DNA of 57,733 nucleotides. Source: Bacillota bacterium. Lineage in GTDB: Bacteria > Bacillota > Limnochordia > DTU080. The translations under genes and the position numbers were made by a program. The notes beneath the pieces are model-generated. The model saw only the letters and a list, made by a program, of their open reading frames with translations, did no database searches and was not told where the DNA came from. This document shows, one piece after another, positions 17,719 through 27,397 of the stretch (positions within the stretch are counted from its first letter, which is position 1; the number at the start of each line of letters is the position of its first letter). Location: positions 1 through 57,733 of the forward strand of contig DULU01000021.1 of the NCBI GenBank assembly GCA_012840225.1, given 5' to 3'.

Positions 17719-18696
17719 TTAATCAGGCCAAAGCAAAGGGCGGGCATAGGCGGCAATAGCCTCTGCGGCGACAGAGGATGAGCTGTAATCTCCCATATCG
17801 AACCAGCGGATTTCCTTATCGCTCCTGAACCATGTTAACTGGCGCTTGGCATAGCGGCGGGTGGCTTTCTGAAGGTCGGCAATGGCCTGCTCCAGGCTGA
17901 TCTCGCCCGTGAGATACCGGTACATCTCTTTATAACCAATGGCTTGGGCGGCCACTTTCATGTTGCCGCTGAAAAAGCCCATATCCATCAGCCTTTTGGT
18001 CTCTTCCAACAGTCCGTTTTCTACCAGCCAAATGACGCGGCGGTTGATGCGTTCATATAATTCTTCCCGCCGCCGAACCAAGCCGATCTTTACCACCTGG
18101 TAGGGACAACTGTCATTGGTGCCCGGCTGGTTTTGCCTGGCGAGGTGAACGGAAAGGGGCTCACCGGTGCTCTTATACACTTCCAGGGCGCGAATCACCC
18201 TTCTGATATCGTTGGGATGGAGGCGGGCAGCAGTCTCGGGATCCACTTGCGCCAGCTCGGCATGCAAGACAGCCGCTCCTTCATGCTGAGCCCGTTCTTC
18301 CAGTTGCCGCCGCAGCTCAGGCAGGGCCCCCTCATCCGGAAACAGAAAATCACCGAGCACCGCTTTAATATAGAGGCCAGTGCCACCGCAAAGGATCGGC
18401 AGAGCTCCCCGCAGGTGTATGCCGGCGATGGCGGCTGTCGCCAGGCGGCGATATGTTGCGACATTGAAAGGAGTGCCGGGGTCGACCACATCGATGAGAT
18501 GATGCGGCACCCCCCGCCTCTCTTCCGGCCGGGGTTTGGCGGTGCCGATATCCATACCGCGATAGATTTGCATGGAATCGGCGCCGACCACTTCGCCACC
18601 AAGCAAAAGAGCGAGCTCAATGGCTACTTCAGTTTTACCCACCGCTGTCGGTCCAACCAGAACAAGCAGAGGAGGCTTTGATTGCTTTCCGGACAC
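17719..18696 (-). CDS. miaA: tRNA dimethylallyltransferase
   Basis: MiaA adds a dimethylallyl group to N6 of A37 in tRNAs that read UNN codons; MiaB, encoded at 24777-26237, then adds the methylthio group. The 325-residue protein has the P-loop VGPTAVGKTEVAIELA (about 14-29), DSMQIYRGMDIGTAKP (about 40-55), the substrate loop GGTGLYIKA (about 105), and the C-terminal RYAKRQLTWFR. The start is GTG at 18696. In B. subtilis hfq follows miaA, but here an 86-base spacer and the broken lipoprotein gene follow, and no hfq is present. Confidence 0.96.
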   Translation of the reverse strand: MSGKQSKPPLLVLVGPTAVGKTEVAIELALLLGGEVVGADSMQIYRGMDIGTAKPRPEERRGVPHHLIDVVDPGTPFNVATYRRLATAAIAGIHLRGALPILCGGTGLYIKAVLGDFLFPDEGALPELRRQLEERAQHEGAAVLHAELAQVDPETAARLHPNDIRRVIRALEVYKSTGEPLSVHLARQNQPGTNDSCPYQVVKIGLVRRREELYERINRRVIWLVENGLLEETKRLMDMGFFSGNMKVAAQAIGYKEMYRYLTGEISLEQAIADLQKATRRYAKRQLTWFRSDKEIRWFDMGDYSSSSVAAEAIAAYARPLLWPD

Positions 18697-18736
18697 GACG
18701 CTTACTACCCTACCTTTATTTATTATTTTGCTATGG

Positions 18737-19564
18737 TTAGTGGCCGGTGTCCGCCGCTCGGCGCAAGCAATAGACGATGCGACTGTGCCGACCGCCTATG
18801 ATCTCGTCCCAGGTCCACTTGGTCATATAATAGCCGCCATAGCGGTCCTTCACCACTACGGCGCGCCTGGCTATCTGCCCGGCCATTTGCAAAACATCCC
18901 CGGTTAACTGGGAATGGTCGGCCACCGTGCGCAAGGGAGCAATGCCGCTGCTCCCGGCCACCGGTTTGGTGAACATGGGATCAAAATAGACGATATCATA
19001 CTCCCCCGGCCGGCACCTGGCCAGGTAATCCCGGTATGATGCGTGCCGCACCCGCACCCGGCGCATGGCTGATATCAAAGCCCGATTATCGCCGCCATAT
19101 GTTTTCAGGCCCACTTTAAGAAGCAAGGCCAGAGCACCGATTCTTTCCAAAGCGGTTACCCGTCCCGCCGGGCCGACCGCATAGGCCGCGGTCACCGCAT
19201 CGGCACCTAGCCCGGCCGTACAATCCAGGACTCTGTCGCCAGGCTCTAGGTGCATCACGGTGGTAGTCATGATATCCGCCTCGCCGCGCCGCAAAGCCGC
19301 TACCCGATGTAAGGCCATGCCCGGATGATAATGCAGCGGACCGATGGGCGTCTGGATGAATAATTGCCCTTTTCCCACCACCACAAAGCCTTTGGGAGGT
19401 CTGCCCAAAAGGCTTTCTCCGCACCGCCACAACTCGCTCCAGGAAGGAGCGGCTTCCCGCTCGAGATAGTGCGTATGGAGGGCTTTGGCATAACGAACGG
19501 CTCTTTTTGTTTCCGCCTCACCAGGTCTCCTGCTGGTGGTAACCAGGACCGCATCCATAGTCAA
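18737..19564 (-). CDS. RsmJ-like SAM-dependent methyltransferase
   Basis: This 275-residue class I methyltransferase has the SAM motif VLDCTAGLGADAVTAAY (about 112-128) and the acceptor-side motif YFDPMF (about 193). Both resemble RsmJ, the 16S rRNA G1516 N2-methyltransferase of enterobacteria. In Bacillota such genes sit next to mutL and miaA, as here, but the RNA target is not established for this branch. The start may be TTG at 19564, overlapping the mutL stop, or the ATG two codons on. Either way it is coupled to mutL. No domain is missing relative to RsmJ. Confidence 0.75.
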   Translation of the reverse strand: MTMDAVLVTTSRRPGEAETKRAVRYAKALHTHYLEREAAPSWSELWRCGESLLGRPPKGFVVVGKGQLFIQTPIGPLHYHPGMALHRVAALRRGEADIMTTTVMHLEPGDRVLDCTAGLGADAVTAAYAVGPAGRVTALERIGALALLLKVGLKTYGGDNRALISAMRRVRVRHASYRDYLARCRPGEYDIVYFDPMFTKPVAGSSGIAPLRTVADHSQLTGDVLQMAGQIARRAVVVKDRYGGYYMTKWTWDEIIGGRHSRIVYCLRRAADTGH

Positions 19565-21489
19565 CGGCGCCCGAACCGCCTTTCCAGCTCGGAGCGATCA
19601 ATGGCTATCATCACCGGTCTGCCGTGCGGGCAGGTGAATGGGTTGGCGGCGGCAGCCAGTGAGGCGACGAGCGATTGCTGTACGGGCAGGCTCAAGCTCT
19701 CCCCCGCTTTGATGGCCCCATGGCAGGCTAAGGTGAGAGCGCTTCTTTCCAGGAGCGACAAGCCCCGGCCTTCTTCCGGTAAGACGGTTAGATCAGCCAG
19801 CAACTCGCGCAACACCTCTTTATCCTCCAGGCGGCTGAGAGCCAGCGGCACCGACCACACCCGGTAGAGATGCTCCCGGTGATCGACCACTTCCATTTGC
19901 AAGCCTATCTCGTTCAGTGCCGGCAGCATCTCATCCACCACGGCAGCTTCAGCAGGAGAAAGACTGATATCCAGCGGGGTGAGGAGCATCTGCACCGGCG
20001 GTTTCCCTTCCGTTTTCTGCCCAGCCAGCAGTTTCTCATATAGAATCCGTTCATGAGCGGCATGCTGATCTATGAGCCAAAGGCCGAATGGGGCGGCGAT
20101 GACCAGATAGGTATCGAGCACCTGGCCTAAAAGAGTGGCTTGCCGCAGCATTTCACCTGCTACACCGGATTCCTCATCTGTGGGAAGTGTGGCGGCAGTC
20201 GCAGCGGTTTCCTCCAGCGCTTTGGCTGGGATAGCCTTCGCCATCGGCATCGGCGACGACACCCGAAGCTCCGGAGGGCGAGGAGTGGTCAATAAAGGTG
20301 ATAATGGCGACGCTGACGGTGGCGGTGGTGATGGTGATGGCGATATGGGCGATGGCGGCGATAACGATGATGACGCCGGAGTTTTCCCGAATAACTCGCC
20401 TCGCTCCGCCCGGTACGGCGGCGGTGGTGGTTGAGATACCCGGCCCACCACAAAGGGTGCAGACGGTTTGGCTGATTGTATCTTCGGCACCAGGTCGGTG
20501 CCGCTCAGGGTTTGCTTAACCGTCAGCATAATGTGCTTGAAGGTTTCCTGTTCATATCTGAAGCGGATTTCCGTCTTGGCCGGATGCACATTTACATCCA
20601 GCATGGCCGGCTCGATGGTCAGGTGCAGCACGGCCACCGGATAGCGCCTGCCGGGTAGCAAGGTTTCATAACCTTTTTCTATGGCGGCATAGAGCTGGTG
20701 ATTCTGCACCCAGCGCCCGTTGACGAACACCGACATATGGCTGCGATTGTGACGGTTCTCCTGCGGCGGGGCGATGAAGCCGCCGATGCGCAAAAAAGGG
20801 CTCTCCCCGGCCAGAGGAATCATGCGGCCGGCGATTTCCGGGCCATAGACGGCGTGGATAGCCGTCAGCAGATCCGCTTTTCCCGGTGTGGACAAAACGG
20901 CGACATCATCCATGGTCAAGCCGAAAGAGATCGCCGGGTGGGCCAAAGCCATATGGGTGAGATACTCCACGATATAGCGCCTCTCTGTGGCCGGCTGGCG
21001 CAGGAATTTATAGCGGGCGGGGGTGTTGTAAAAGAGGCGGCGCACTGTGACGGAGGTACCCGGCGGTCCGGCTGCTGCCGCCGGAGAAGCAACCTGGCCG
21101 TTTTTTACCACCACCCGGAAGGCCACATCGCTCTCTGCCGGCCGGGAGAGCACTTCCACTTCGGAACAGGAAGCGATAGCCGGGAGGGCTTCCCCCCTGA
21201 AGCCCAGCGTCGTAATGTTGTCCAGGTCGGCCAACGTGGCGATTTTGCTGGTGGCATGTCGGCTGAAGGCGAGTTTCAGGTCTTCCTCCGACATCCCGCC
21301 GCCGTTATCGATCACCCTGATATACTCTTTACCGCCATCGCGGGCCTCCACCCTGATGTGGGTGGCGCCGGCGTCGATGCTGTTCTCCACCAATTCCTTC
21401 ACCACCGACATTGGACGCTCCACCACTTCGCCGGCGGCGATCTTGTTGGCCAGATCCATAGGTAAAATGTTGATTACCGGCCGTTTCAT
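19561..21489 (-). CDS. mutL: DNA mismatch repair endonuclease MutL
   Basis: MutL is recruited by MutS to mismatches and nicks the error-bearing strand. The 642-residue protein has the GHKL ATPase motifs ELVENSIDAGAT (about 32), DNGGGM (about 62) and LGFRGEALPAIAS (about 93-105). The C-terminal dimerisation domain has the endonuclease motif IDQHAAHERILYE (about 475) and the zinc-site motifs ACHGAIKAG and CPHGRP, so this is the nicking type that needs no MutH. Between them lies a linker made mostly of Pro, Ser and Ala (about 345-430), whose DNA is a GGYGAY-like simple repeat on the plus strand. It starts 26 bases after mutS. Confidence 0.96.
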   Translation of the reverse strand: MKRPVINILPMDLANKIAAGEVVERPMSVVKELVENSIDAGATHIRVEARDGGKEYIRVIDNGGGMSEEDLKLAFSRHATSKIATLADLDNITTLGFRGEALPAIASCSEVEVLSRPAESDVAFRVVVKNGQVASPAAAAGPPGTSVTVRRLFYNTPARYKFLRQPATERRYIVEYLTHMALAHPAISFGLTMDDVAVLSTPGKADLLTAIHAVYGPEIAGRMIPLAGESPFLRIGGFIAPPQENRHNRSHMSVFVNGRWVQNHQLYAAIEKGYETLLPGRRYPVAVLHLTIEPAMLDVNVHPAKTEIRFRYEQETFKHIMLTVKQTLSGTDLVPKIQSAKPSAPFVVGRVSQPPPPPYRAERGELFGKTPASSSLSPPSPISPSPSPPPPSASPLSPLLTTPRPPELRVSSPMPMAKAIPAKALEETAATAATLPTDEESGVAGEMLRQATLLGQVLDTYLVIAAPFGLWLIDQHAAHERILYEKLLAGQKTEGKPPVQMLLTPLDISLSPAEAAVVDEMLPALNEIGLQMEVVDHREHLYRVWSVPLALSRLEDKEVLRELLADLTVLPEEGRGLSLLERSALTLACHGAIKAGESLSLPVQQSLVASLAAAANPFTCPHGRPVMIAIDRSELERRFGRR

Positions 21490-21515
21490 TGACGGAAACC
21501 TCCAGGCAAATTTTG

Positions 21516-24242
21516 CTAGGCCGTCGTGTTTTCCACTGCCTCCAGGCGCTCCCGGGCTTTCCGGTGCAGTTCATATAACAGTTGCAACGCCGCACGCGGC
21601 GTCAGGTCATCAGGATCAATGGCCGCCAATTCGCTTACCAAAGCATCAGGCGGCAGGGACACCGGGGCAAAAAGGGCTAATTGGCCGACTTCCCTTTCCG
21701 GTGCAGAGGTGACCGCCTTTTTCCCTGTCCGCGGACGCCTGGAGGAAAGCGGCGGCAGCTCGGCCGGGGCCGGCGGCGGCAGCAGCTCCCCGGCCATAAT
21801 CTCCTTGGCCATGCGGGCTCTTTCATTTTGCTCCAGGTCGTCCAACACCTGGCGGGCCCGGGCCAAAACAGAGGACGGCAGACCGGCGAGGCGGGCCACT
21901 TCCAGTCCATAACTGCGGTTGGCGCCGCCTTTGACGATGCGGCGCAGAAAGACCACCCGTCCCTCTTCTTCCTTGACGGCAACGTGCACATTATGCACCC
22001 GCTCCAAGAGCTCCTCGAGCTCCGTCAGCTCATGGTAATGAGTGGCAAAAAGGGTCAGCGGGCGGCAGCGGGGCGATTCGTGCAGGTATTCCGTGACTGC
22101 CCAGGCAATGGATAACCCGTCGAAGGTGCTGGTGCCCCGACCCACTTCGTCCAGGATGACCAGGCTGTTGGCGGTGGCATTGTTCAGAATGTTGGCCACC
22201 TCATTCATCTCCACCATGAAGGTGCTTTGCCCGGCGGCCAGGTCGTCGGCCGCTCCCACGCGGGTGAAGATGCGGTCCACCAGGGGAATATCGGCTTCAT
22301 CGGCAGGGACGAAGGAGCCGACGTGCGCCAACAGCACAATGAGCGCCGTCTGCCGCAGGTAGGTGCTTTTCCCGGCCATATTGGGTCCGGTAATCAAGAG
22401 GATCTGCCGGGTAGCCGCTTCCATTTCGATATCGTTGGGGACAAAGGGCTCTTCCCGGCGCATCACTTCCACCACGGGGTGACGCCCGTTTTTCACCGTC
22501 AGCCGGCCCGCGGTATTTATGGTGGGGCGGCAATAACCCCTGGTCACCGCCACATCGGCCAGGGATTGATACACGTCGACCTTGGCGATGATGCCGGCGA
22601 GCTCCTGCATCCGGCCGATATGCGCCGCCACCTGGGAGCGCACCTGGCAAAAGAGATCATATTCCAGCTCCTTAAGGCGCTCCTCGGCTCCCAGGATCTC
22701 TTCTTCTTTTTGCTTGAGTTCAGGGGTGATGAAGCGCTCCGACCCCGCCAAGGTTTGTTTTCTCTCATAATGATCCGGCACGAGAGCCAGGTTCGGCCGG
22801 GTCACCTCGATGTAATAACCGAAAACCTTGTTATATCCTATCTTCAAAGATTTGATGCCGGTTTTCTCCCGCTCCTCCTTCTCCAGCCCGCTCACCCAGG
22901 ATTGCCCCTGAGTGAGAATAGCCCGTAAGCGATCCACTTCGGCATTATAACCCGGACATATGATCCCGCCTTCCTGCACCGAAACAGGGGGATCAGGATG
23001 CACGGCCAGGGTGATGAGGCGGGCTACGTCCAGACAAGGGTCGGTCTCGCCAGCCAACTGCAGCAGCTCCTGGGAGGCAGCCAGGCGGGTATACACGGCC
23101 TGCACAGCGGCGGCGGCTTCCAGCGAATGCGCCAAAGCTAAGAGATCGCGGGCATTGGCGGTGCCCATAGCCACCCGACCGAGCAACCGCTCGATATCAT
23201 GGACCTTTTTCAGGTTTTGCCCGAGCTCGCCGCGGGCGGCATGATCCTTCCTAAAGTCATCTATCGCATCCAAGCGACGGTTGATCTGATCGCCGGAGAT
23301 CAGCGGCTGCTCCAGCCACTGGCGGAGCAACCTGGCTCCCATGGCGGTTTCCGTGCGGTCCAAAATGGAGAGCAGGCTGCCTTGATACTGCCCATCCCGC
23401 GCCGTGCGGGTCAATTCCAGATTGCGCCTGGTGGCGGCATCGAGGATCATATAAGCGGACAAACTGTAGGGCACCAGCCGGGTAATGTGATCCATGGCGC
23501 TTTTCTGGGTATCGATCAGGTATGACAAGAGCGCCCCGGCTGCCGTAACGGCCCAGGTCATATGCTCGCAGCCGAAGCCCTCCAGCGACAGGAGATCGAA
23601 ATGGTCCAGCAGCACCCGCCTGGCATGGTCGGTGATAAAGAGACGTTCGTCCGTCTCCGGACAATAGATGCCCAACTCGGCGATCTTGGCCGCCAAGGCG
23701 GCCGGCACTTTAAATTGCAGGATCTCGGTCGGCTGCAGGCGATGCAATTCCGTCAGCACCAATTCCCCGGCTTCGGCACCGCTCACTTCGGTGCAGGTGA
23801 ACTCCCCGGTGGTCAAATCGCAGGCCGCCAAGCCATATCCTGAACCGCCTGAGGCGGCCGCCAGGGAGACCAGAAACTGGTTTTTTTCGGGCAGGACATC
23901 GGTGATGGTGCCCGGCGTCACTACCCGCACCACGTCCCGCTTTACCACCCCTTTGGCTTTTTTGGGATCCTCAAGCTGCTCGCAGATGGCCACGCGGAAA
24001 CCCTTGTGCACCAGGGTGGCGATATAGCTGTCGGCGGCATGATAGGGCACACCGCACATAGGGATGCGCCGGCCGCGGCCGGCTTCCCTTGAGGTGAGGG
24101 TGATCTGCAAAATGCGGGAAGCGATCTCCGCATCTTCTCCGAAAAGCTCATAAAAATCTCCCAGCCTGAAGAGGAGAAGGCAGCCGGCATAGGCCTCTTT
24201 CAGCCGGTTATATTGCGCCAGCATGGGCGTGACGGAATTCAA
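21516..24242 (-). CDS. mutS: DNA mismatch recognition protein MutS
   Basis: MutS binds mispaired bases and starts repair with MutL. The 908-residue protein has the mismatch-wedge motif RLGDFYELF (about 26-34), the long clamp and lever domains, the Walker A ITGPNMAGKSTYLRQT (about 620-635), the Walker B VILDEVGRGTSTFDG, and the C-terminal helix-turn-helix dimer region. It is MutS1, not the MutS2 type, which would have a Smr domain. The start is TTG at 24242 with GGAGG about ten bases upstream; the next in-frame ATG, six codons on, is an alternative. A small gene of unknown role precedes it in the same direction. Confidence 0.97.
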   Translation of the reverse strand: MNSVTPMLAQYNRLKEAYAGCLLLFRLGDFYELFGEDAEIASRILQITLTSREAGRGRRIPMCGVPYHAADSYIATLVHKGFRVAICEQLEDPKKAKGVVKRDVVRVVTPGTITDVLPEKNQFLVSLAAASGGSGYGLAACDLTTGEFTCTEVSGAEAGELVLTELHRLQPTEILQFKVPAALAAKIAELGIYCPETDERLFITDHARRVLLDHFDLLSLEGFGCEHMTWAVTAAGALLSYLIDTQKSAMDHITRLVPYSLSAYMILDAATRRNLELTRTARDGQYQGSLLSILDRTETAMGARLLRQWLEQPLISGDQINRRLDAIDDFRKDHAARGELGQNLKKVHDIERLLGRVAMGTANARDLLALAHSLEAAAAVQAVYTRLAASQELLQLAGETDPCLDVARLITLAVHPDPPVSVQEGGIICPGYNAEVDRLRAILTQGQSWVSGLEKEEREKTGIKSLKIGYNKVFGYYIEVTRPNLALVPDHYERKQTLAGSERFITPELKQKEEEILGAEERLKELEYDLFCQVRSQVAAHIGRMQELAGIIAKVDVYQSLADVAVTRGYCRPTINTAGRLTVKNGRHPVVEVMRREEPFVPNDIEMEAATRQILLITGPNMAGKSTYLRQTALIVLLAHVGSFVPADEADIPLVDRIFTRVGAADDLAAGQSTFMVEMNEVANILNNATANSLVILDEVGRGTSTFDGLSIAWAVTEYLHESPRCRPLTLFATHYHELTELEELLERVHNVHVAVKEEEGRVVFLRRIVKGGANRSYGLEVARLAGLPSSVLARARQVLDDLEQNERARMAKEIMAGELLPPPAPAELPPLSSRRPRTGKKAVTSAPEREVGQLALFAPVSLPPDALVSELAAIDPDDLTPRAALQLLYELHRKARERLEAVENTTA

Positions 24243-24284
24243 CGGCCAATAACCTCCGCAATGTATCTTCCCTTATGGGCTTTT

Positions 24285-24683
24285 CTAGAGGACCGGCTGG
24301 ATCCCTTCCGTATCGGCCCAGTAAGGCCGGCAGCCGGCCGCTTGGTGGACCAAAACTTCCATTTCCCGGGAAAGGGGGACGGTATATGGTTGGAGATGGA
24401 CGGCGGTTTGCGCCGAGATGTTGCAGATGATGCTGTCGGGTTCGGCATCCTGCACCAGGGAAGCCGGCAAAAGCAGGCGGCATTGGCGCTCCGGGTTATA
24501 TACAACCAGATAACGCACGCAATAGGTCCTTGGTTCAATGATCTGCTGCACGGCCCGGCCGATGCAGATGCGCTCGGAGGTGAGAATCCGGCATTGCCAG
24601 ATCTCCCGCGAGGGGCATTCGTAGAGAGTAGCCATATCGTTGACGGAAACAAGCATCCTATTTTTTCCCTGGCCGGCCGGCAT
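24285..24683 (-). CDS. PRC-barrel-like hypothetical protein
   Basis: The 132-residue product is predicted to be mostly beta. The stretch from ICIGRAVQQIIEP to YLVVYNPERQCRLLLPASLV (about 38-78) has the pattern of a PRC-barrel, a small RNA- or protein-binding fold. It is followed by SIICNISAQTAVHLQPYTVPLS, which resembles a second half-barrel. No catalytic residues are visible. It lies between miaB and mutS in the same direction, with 42 bases to mutS. GGGGGGA precedes the ATG at 24683; another ATG nine codons on is possible. The function is unknown. Confidence 0.65.
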   Translation of the reverse strand: MPAGQGKNRMLVSVNDMATLYECPSREIWQCRILTSERICIGRAVQQIIEPRTYCVRYLVVYNPERQCRLLLPASLVQDAEPDSIICNISAQTAVHLQPYTVPLSREMEVLVHQAAGCRPYWADTEGIQPVL

Positions 24684-24776
24684 AAACCAAATCCCCCCGA
24701 CTGTATCCTCACAAGCCTCGAATCATCTATAATGTGCCCGGCGGCGGACTTTTTCTTTCTATACTTTCAGAGTTGC

Positions 24777-26237
24777 TCAGAATTTCCGTGGGTCGGCAGT
24801 CGATCCTGCTCCCTCTCCCGCTCCGACCGCCAGCGGTCTACCAGACAAGCTCCAGGTATGCGCCTCCGTGATCTCCACTTCGACAAATTGCCCGATTTTC
24901 CGCCCCTCAGCCGGAAACACCACCAGTTTGTTGGTCCGGGTCCGGCCGGCGAGGGTTTGGGGCTCTTTGCCTGCACCGTCGACCAAGACGGTGACCCTCT
25001 TTCCGATGAGCTCTTTATTTTTCGCCAAGCTCACGGTGTTCTGCTGCTCCACCAGCCGGTGGATGCGCTCCCGCTTCACCTCTTCGGGAACGGTTTCCTG
25101 GAGCCGCGTCGCCGCCGTGCCGTCCCTGGGAGAGTAAATAAACATAAAAGCCCCATCGAACTGCACCTCGCGCACCAGGGAGAGCGTCTCGGCAAAGTCC
25201 TCTTCCGTCTCACCCGGAAACCCGACAATCAGGTCGGTGGTCACGGCCAGGTCGGGAATGGCTTGCTTCATTTTGGTCACGAGGTTGATATAATCGGCGC
25301 GGCTGTAGCGCCTACCCATGCGGCGCAGGACCCGGTCGCTCCCGGCTTGGGCCGGCAGGTGCACATGTTCGCAGATAGCCCGGCCGGCGGCCATGATGCT
25401 GATCACATCATCGCCGAAATAGCGGGGATGCGGTGAGGTGAACCGGAGACGCTTGATACCTGTATTTTCATCCAACAGTTGCAAAAGCCGGGCAAACGTG
25501 GTTTTCTCAGCCAGATCACGACCATAGGCGTTGACATTCTGCCCCAGGAGCATCACCTCCTGGCAGCCGTCGGCCGCCAATTCCTGCACTTCCTGCAGGA
25601 TCCGCTCCGGCTGCCGGGAGCGTTCTCTCCCCCGCACCGCCGGCACGATGCAATAGGTGCAGTGTTCGTCGCAGCCGTACATGATGGTGACATAAGCTTT
25701 TATGGCTGAGGAGCGGACGACGGGTAAATCCTCCACCACGCCTCCCGGCTCATCCCACACCTCCACCACCTGCTTGCCGGTGATCTCCGCCTCCTGGATC
25801 AATTCAGGCAGGCGATGCAGGTTGTGGGTGCCGAAAATGATCTTCACATGAGGAAACTCTTTGGCCATGCGCATATATTCGTCCTTTTTCTGCGCCATGC
25901 ACCCGCCGACGCCGATCAGGAGATCGGGACGGAGCTGATGCAGCCGGCGCAGCATGGCCAGTTGCCCGTATATTTTCCTTTCCGGATTCTCCCTCACGCA
26001 ACAGGTGTTGTATATGATCAGGTCGGCATCAAGCAAATTGTCCACCCGGCGGTAACCCAACCCGGTCAAAAGGCCCAGGATGATCTCGGAATCGTGTTCG
26101 TTCATCTGGCAACCCAAAGTATGGATAAAAACACCTTTTTTACCTGCGGCTCGGCGCCGCTCAGCTGCAGCGGCGATATCCGCTTCCGAAACCTCGCCGA
26201 TCAAGGGTAATTCGAAAGTTTTTGTCAAGCTCTCCAC
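24777..26237 (-). CDS. miaB: tRNA-2-methylthio-N6-dimethylallyladenosine synthase
   Basis: MiaB is a radical-SAM methylthiotransferase that completes ms2i6A37 in tRNA after MiaA. The 486-residue protein has the N-terminal cluster cysteines in TLGCQMNEHDSE, NTCCVRENPERK and VGGCMAQ, the radical-SAM CxxxCxxC in MYGCDEHCTYCIVP (about 190-205), and a C-terminal TRAM domain (IGKRVTVLVDGAG onward). The GTG at 26237 overlaps its own GAGGTGG site, so the TTG at 26228 (spacing about seven) is the more likely start. The last 15 residues are a variable tail. TATAAT at 26249-26254 lies just upstream. Confidence 0.96.
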   Translation of the reverse strand: MESLTKTFELPLIGEVSEADIAAAAERRRAAGKKGVFIHTLGCQMNEHDSEIILGLLTGLGYRRVDNLLDADLIIYNTCCVRENPERKIYGQLAMLRRLHQLRPDLLIGVGGCMAQKKDEYMRMAKEFPHVKIIFGTHNLHRLPELIQEAEITGKQVVEVWDEPGGVVEDLPVVRSSAIKAYVTIMYGCDEHCTYCIVPAVRGRERSRQPERILQEVQELAADGCQEVMLLGQNVNAYGRDLAEKTTFARLLQLLDENTGIKRLRFTSPHPRYFGDDVISIMAAGRAICEHVHLPAQAGSDRVLRRMGRRYSRADYINLVTKMKQAIPDLAVTTDLIVGFPGETEEDFAETLSLVREVQFDGAFMFIYSPRDGTAATRLQETVPEEVKRERIHRLVEQQNTVSLAKNKELIGKRVTVLVDGAGKEPQTLAGRTRTNKLVVFPAEGRKIGQFVEVEITEAHTWSLSGRPLAVGAGEGAGSTADPRKF

Positions 26238-26248
26238 CTCTTGCTCTA

Positions 26249-26254
26249 ATTATA
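26249..26254 (-). promoter_or_regulatory. Possible -10 element for miaB
   Basis: A perfect TATAAT on the minus strand lies 12-26 bases before the possible miaB starts, in a divergent intergenic region. No good -35 is found at 17 bases, so the assignment is tentative. If it is used, the leader is very short and the TTG start at 26228 becomes more likely than the GTG at 26237. Confidence 0.35.
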
Positions 26255-26323
26255 CTAGAGATTGCCTCACCGGACTATTCTGCCTCAAAACTGCTAGAAG
26301 GTGAACCATGATAGCCCGCCAAA

Positions 26324-26329
26324 TATAAT
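26324..26329 (+). promoter_or_regulatory. Possible -10 element for the pit-DUF47-thyX operon
   Basis: A perfect TATAAT on the plus strand with a weak upstream match GTGAAC at about 17 bases. Transcription would begin near 26336, one base inside the first possible ATG (26335). That supports the downstream TTG at 26386, which has its own GGAGG, as the real start of the transporter. No Pho-box-like direct repeats were recognised. Confidence 0.4.
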
Positions 26330-26385
26330 ACGGGATGTCGGATATTCCAGATAAGTTCTGGGGTCCACCGGGAGGTAGCAATTAT

Positions 26386-27357
26386 TTGGGTATAGTAGCC
26401 GGCTTGGTTGTGTTGGCAGGTTTGTTTGTAGGTTGGAATCTGGGAGCGAACGACGGCGCCAACGCCATGGGAACCGCTGTCGGCGCCAAGGTGCGCACCT
26501 TGCGCCAGGCCGTGTTTTTGGTGGCTGTTTTTGGTTTTTTGGGAGCTGTATTGCTGGGCGACAGGGTGATCAAGACCATAGGCAAAGGTATCGTGCCTAT
26601 GGAGCAGCTGGATTCCGGGTTGGCTATGCATATAGCCTTAGCCGCCATGTTTGCCGCCGGTCTTTGGATTCTTTTGGCCACTTATCTCAAGTTGCCCGTG
26701 TCGACCACCCATGCTACGGTGGGCGCCGTAGCCGGGGCGGGATTGGCTGCCCATAATGTGCCCATTTTATGGAACCAGTTTATTGATATCTGCCTGGCCT
26801 GGATTCTGACCCCGCTCGGCTCGGCTTTGATCGCGCTCCTAATCAGCAAGCTGTTGGCTGTGCTCTTTGCCGGCCGCTCTGTGGGAAACGGCCGGTGGAT
26901 CTCCTTCCTGCTCACCCTGAGCGGTATATATATGGCCTTTGCCTGGGGAGCGAACGATGTGGCCAATGCCACGGGGATCATGTTGGGTGCAGGTATTATC
27001 TCGGCCAAATGGGCGGCGGCACTCGGCGGCTTGGCCATCGCTTTGGGGGTGGCCACCTGGGGGTATAAGGTGATGGAGACCATCGGAACCAGGATCACAC
27101 ATCTTGTGCCGCTCATGGCTTTCGTCGCCGAATTGTCCGCCGCCCTGAATGTGTTTTTATATACCATGTGGGGGCTGCCGGTTTCGACTACCCACTCCAT
27201 TGTGGGAGCCGTCTTCGGGGTCGGCCTGGCCAACGGGCGGGCGGCGCTAAATTCCCGCACGATCAGGGATATCGTGGCCGCCTGGGCTTCCACCCCACTG
27301 ATCAGCGGTGCCATCTCTTTTTTGTTGTTCTACCTCTTCTTACCGTTATTTGCATGA
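26386..27357 (+). CDS. pit: PiT-family inorganic phosphate transporter
   Basis: This is a low-affinity phosphate (metal-phosphate) permease of the inner membrane, driven by the proton or sodium gradient. Both copies of the PiT signature are present, GANDGANAMGTAVGA near the N terminus and GANDVANATGIMLGA in the second half. Both PVSTTH re-entrant motifs are also there (LPVSTTHATVGAV and LPVSTTHSIVGAV). About ten membrane segments are predicted. The TTG at 26386 is preferred over the ATG at 26335 because it has GGAGG at nine bases and because the TATAAT upstream would leave the ATG untranscribed. A DUF47 gene follows after 40 bases, the usual partner. Confidence 0.94.
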   Translation: MGIVAGLVVLAGLFVGWNLGANDGANAMGTAVGAKVRTLRQAVFLVAVFGFLGAVLLGDRVIKTIGKGIVPMEQLDSGLAMHIALAAMFAAGLWILLATYLKLPVSTTHATVGAVAGAGLAAHNVPILWNQFIDICLAWILTPLGSALIALLISKLLAVLFAGRSVGNGRWISFLLTLSGIYMAFAWGANDVANATGIMLGAGIISAKWAAALGGLAIALGVATWGYKVMETIGTRITHLVPLMAFVAELSAALNVFLYTMWGLPVSTTHSIVGAVFGVGLANGRAALNSRTIRDIVAAWASTPLISGAISFLLFYLFLPLFA

Positions 27358-27397
27358 AGGAACGCGGTTGGGAGTGATTTATAAGGAGGCGTGATGG

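Noticed and set aside
24213-25436. A 407-codon plus-strand frame across the miaB-mutS junction
   Set aside because: It covers three genes on the other strand and shows no family motifs.
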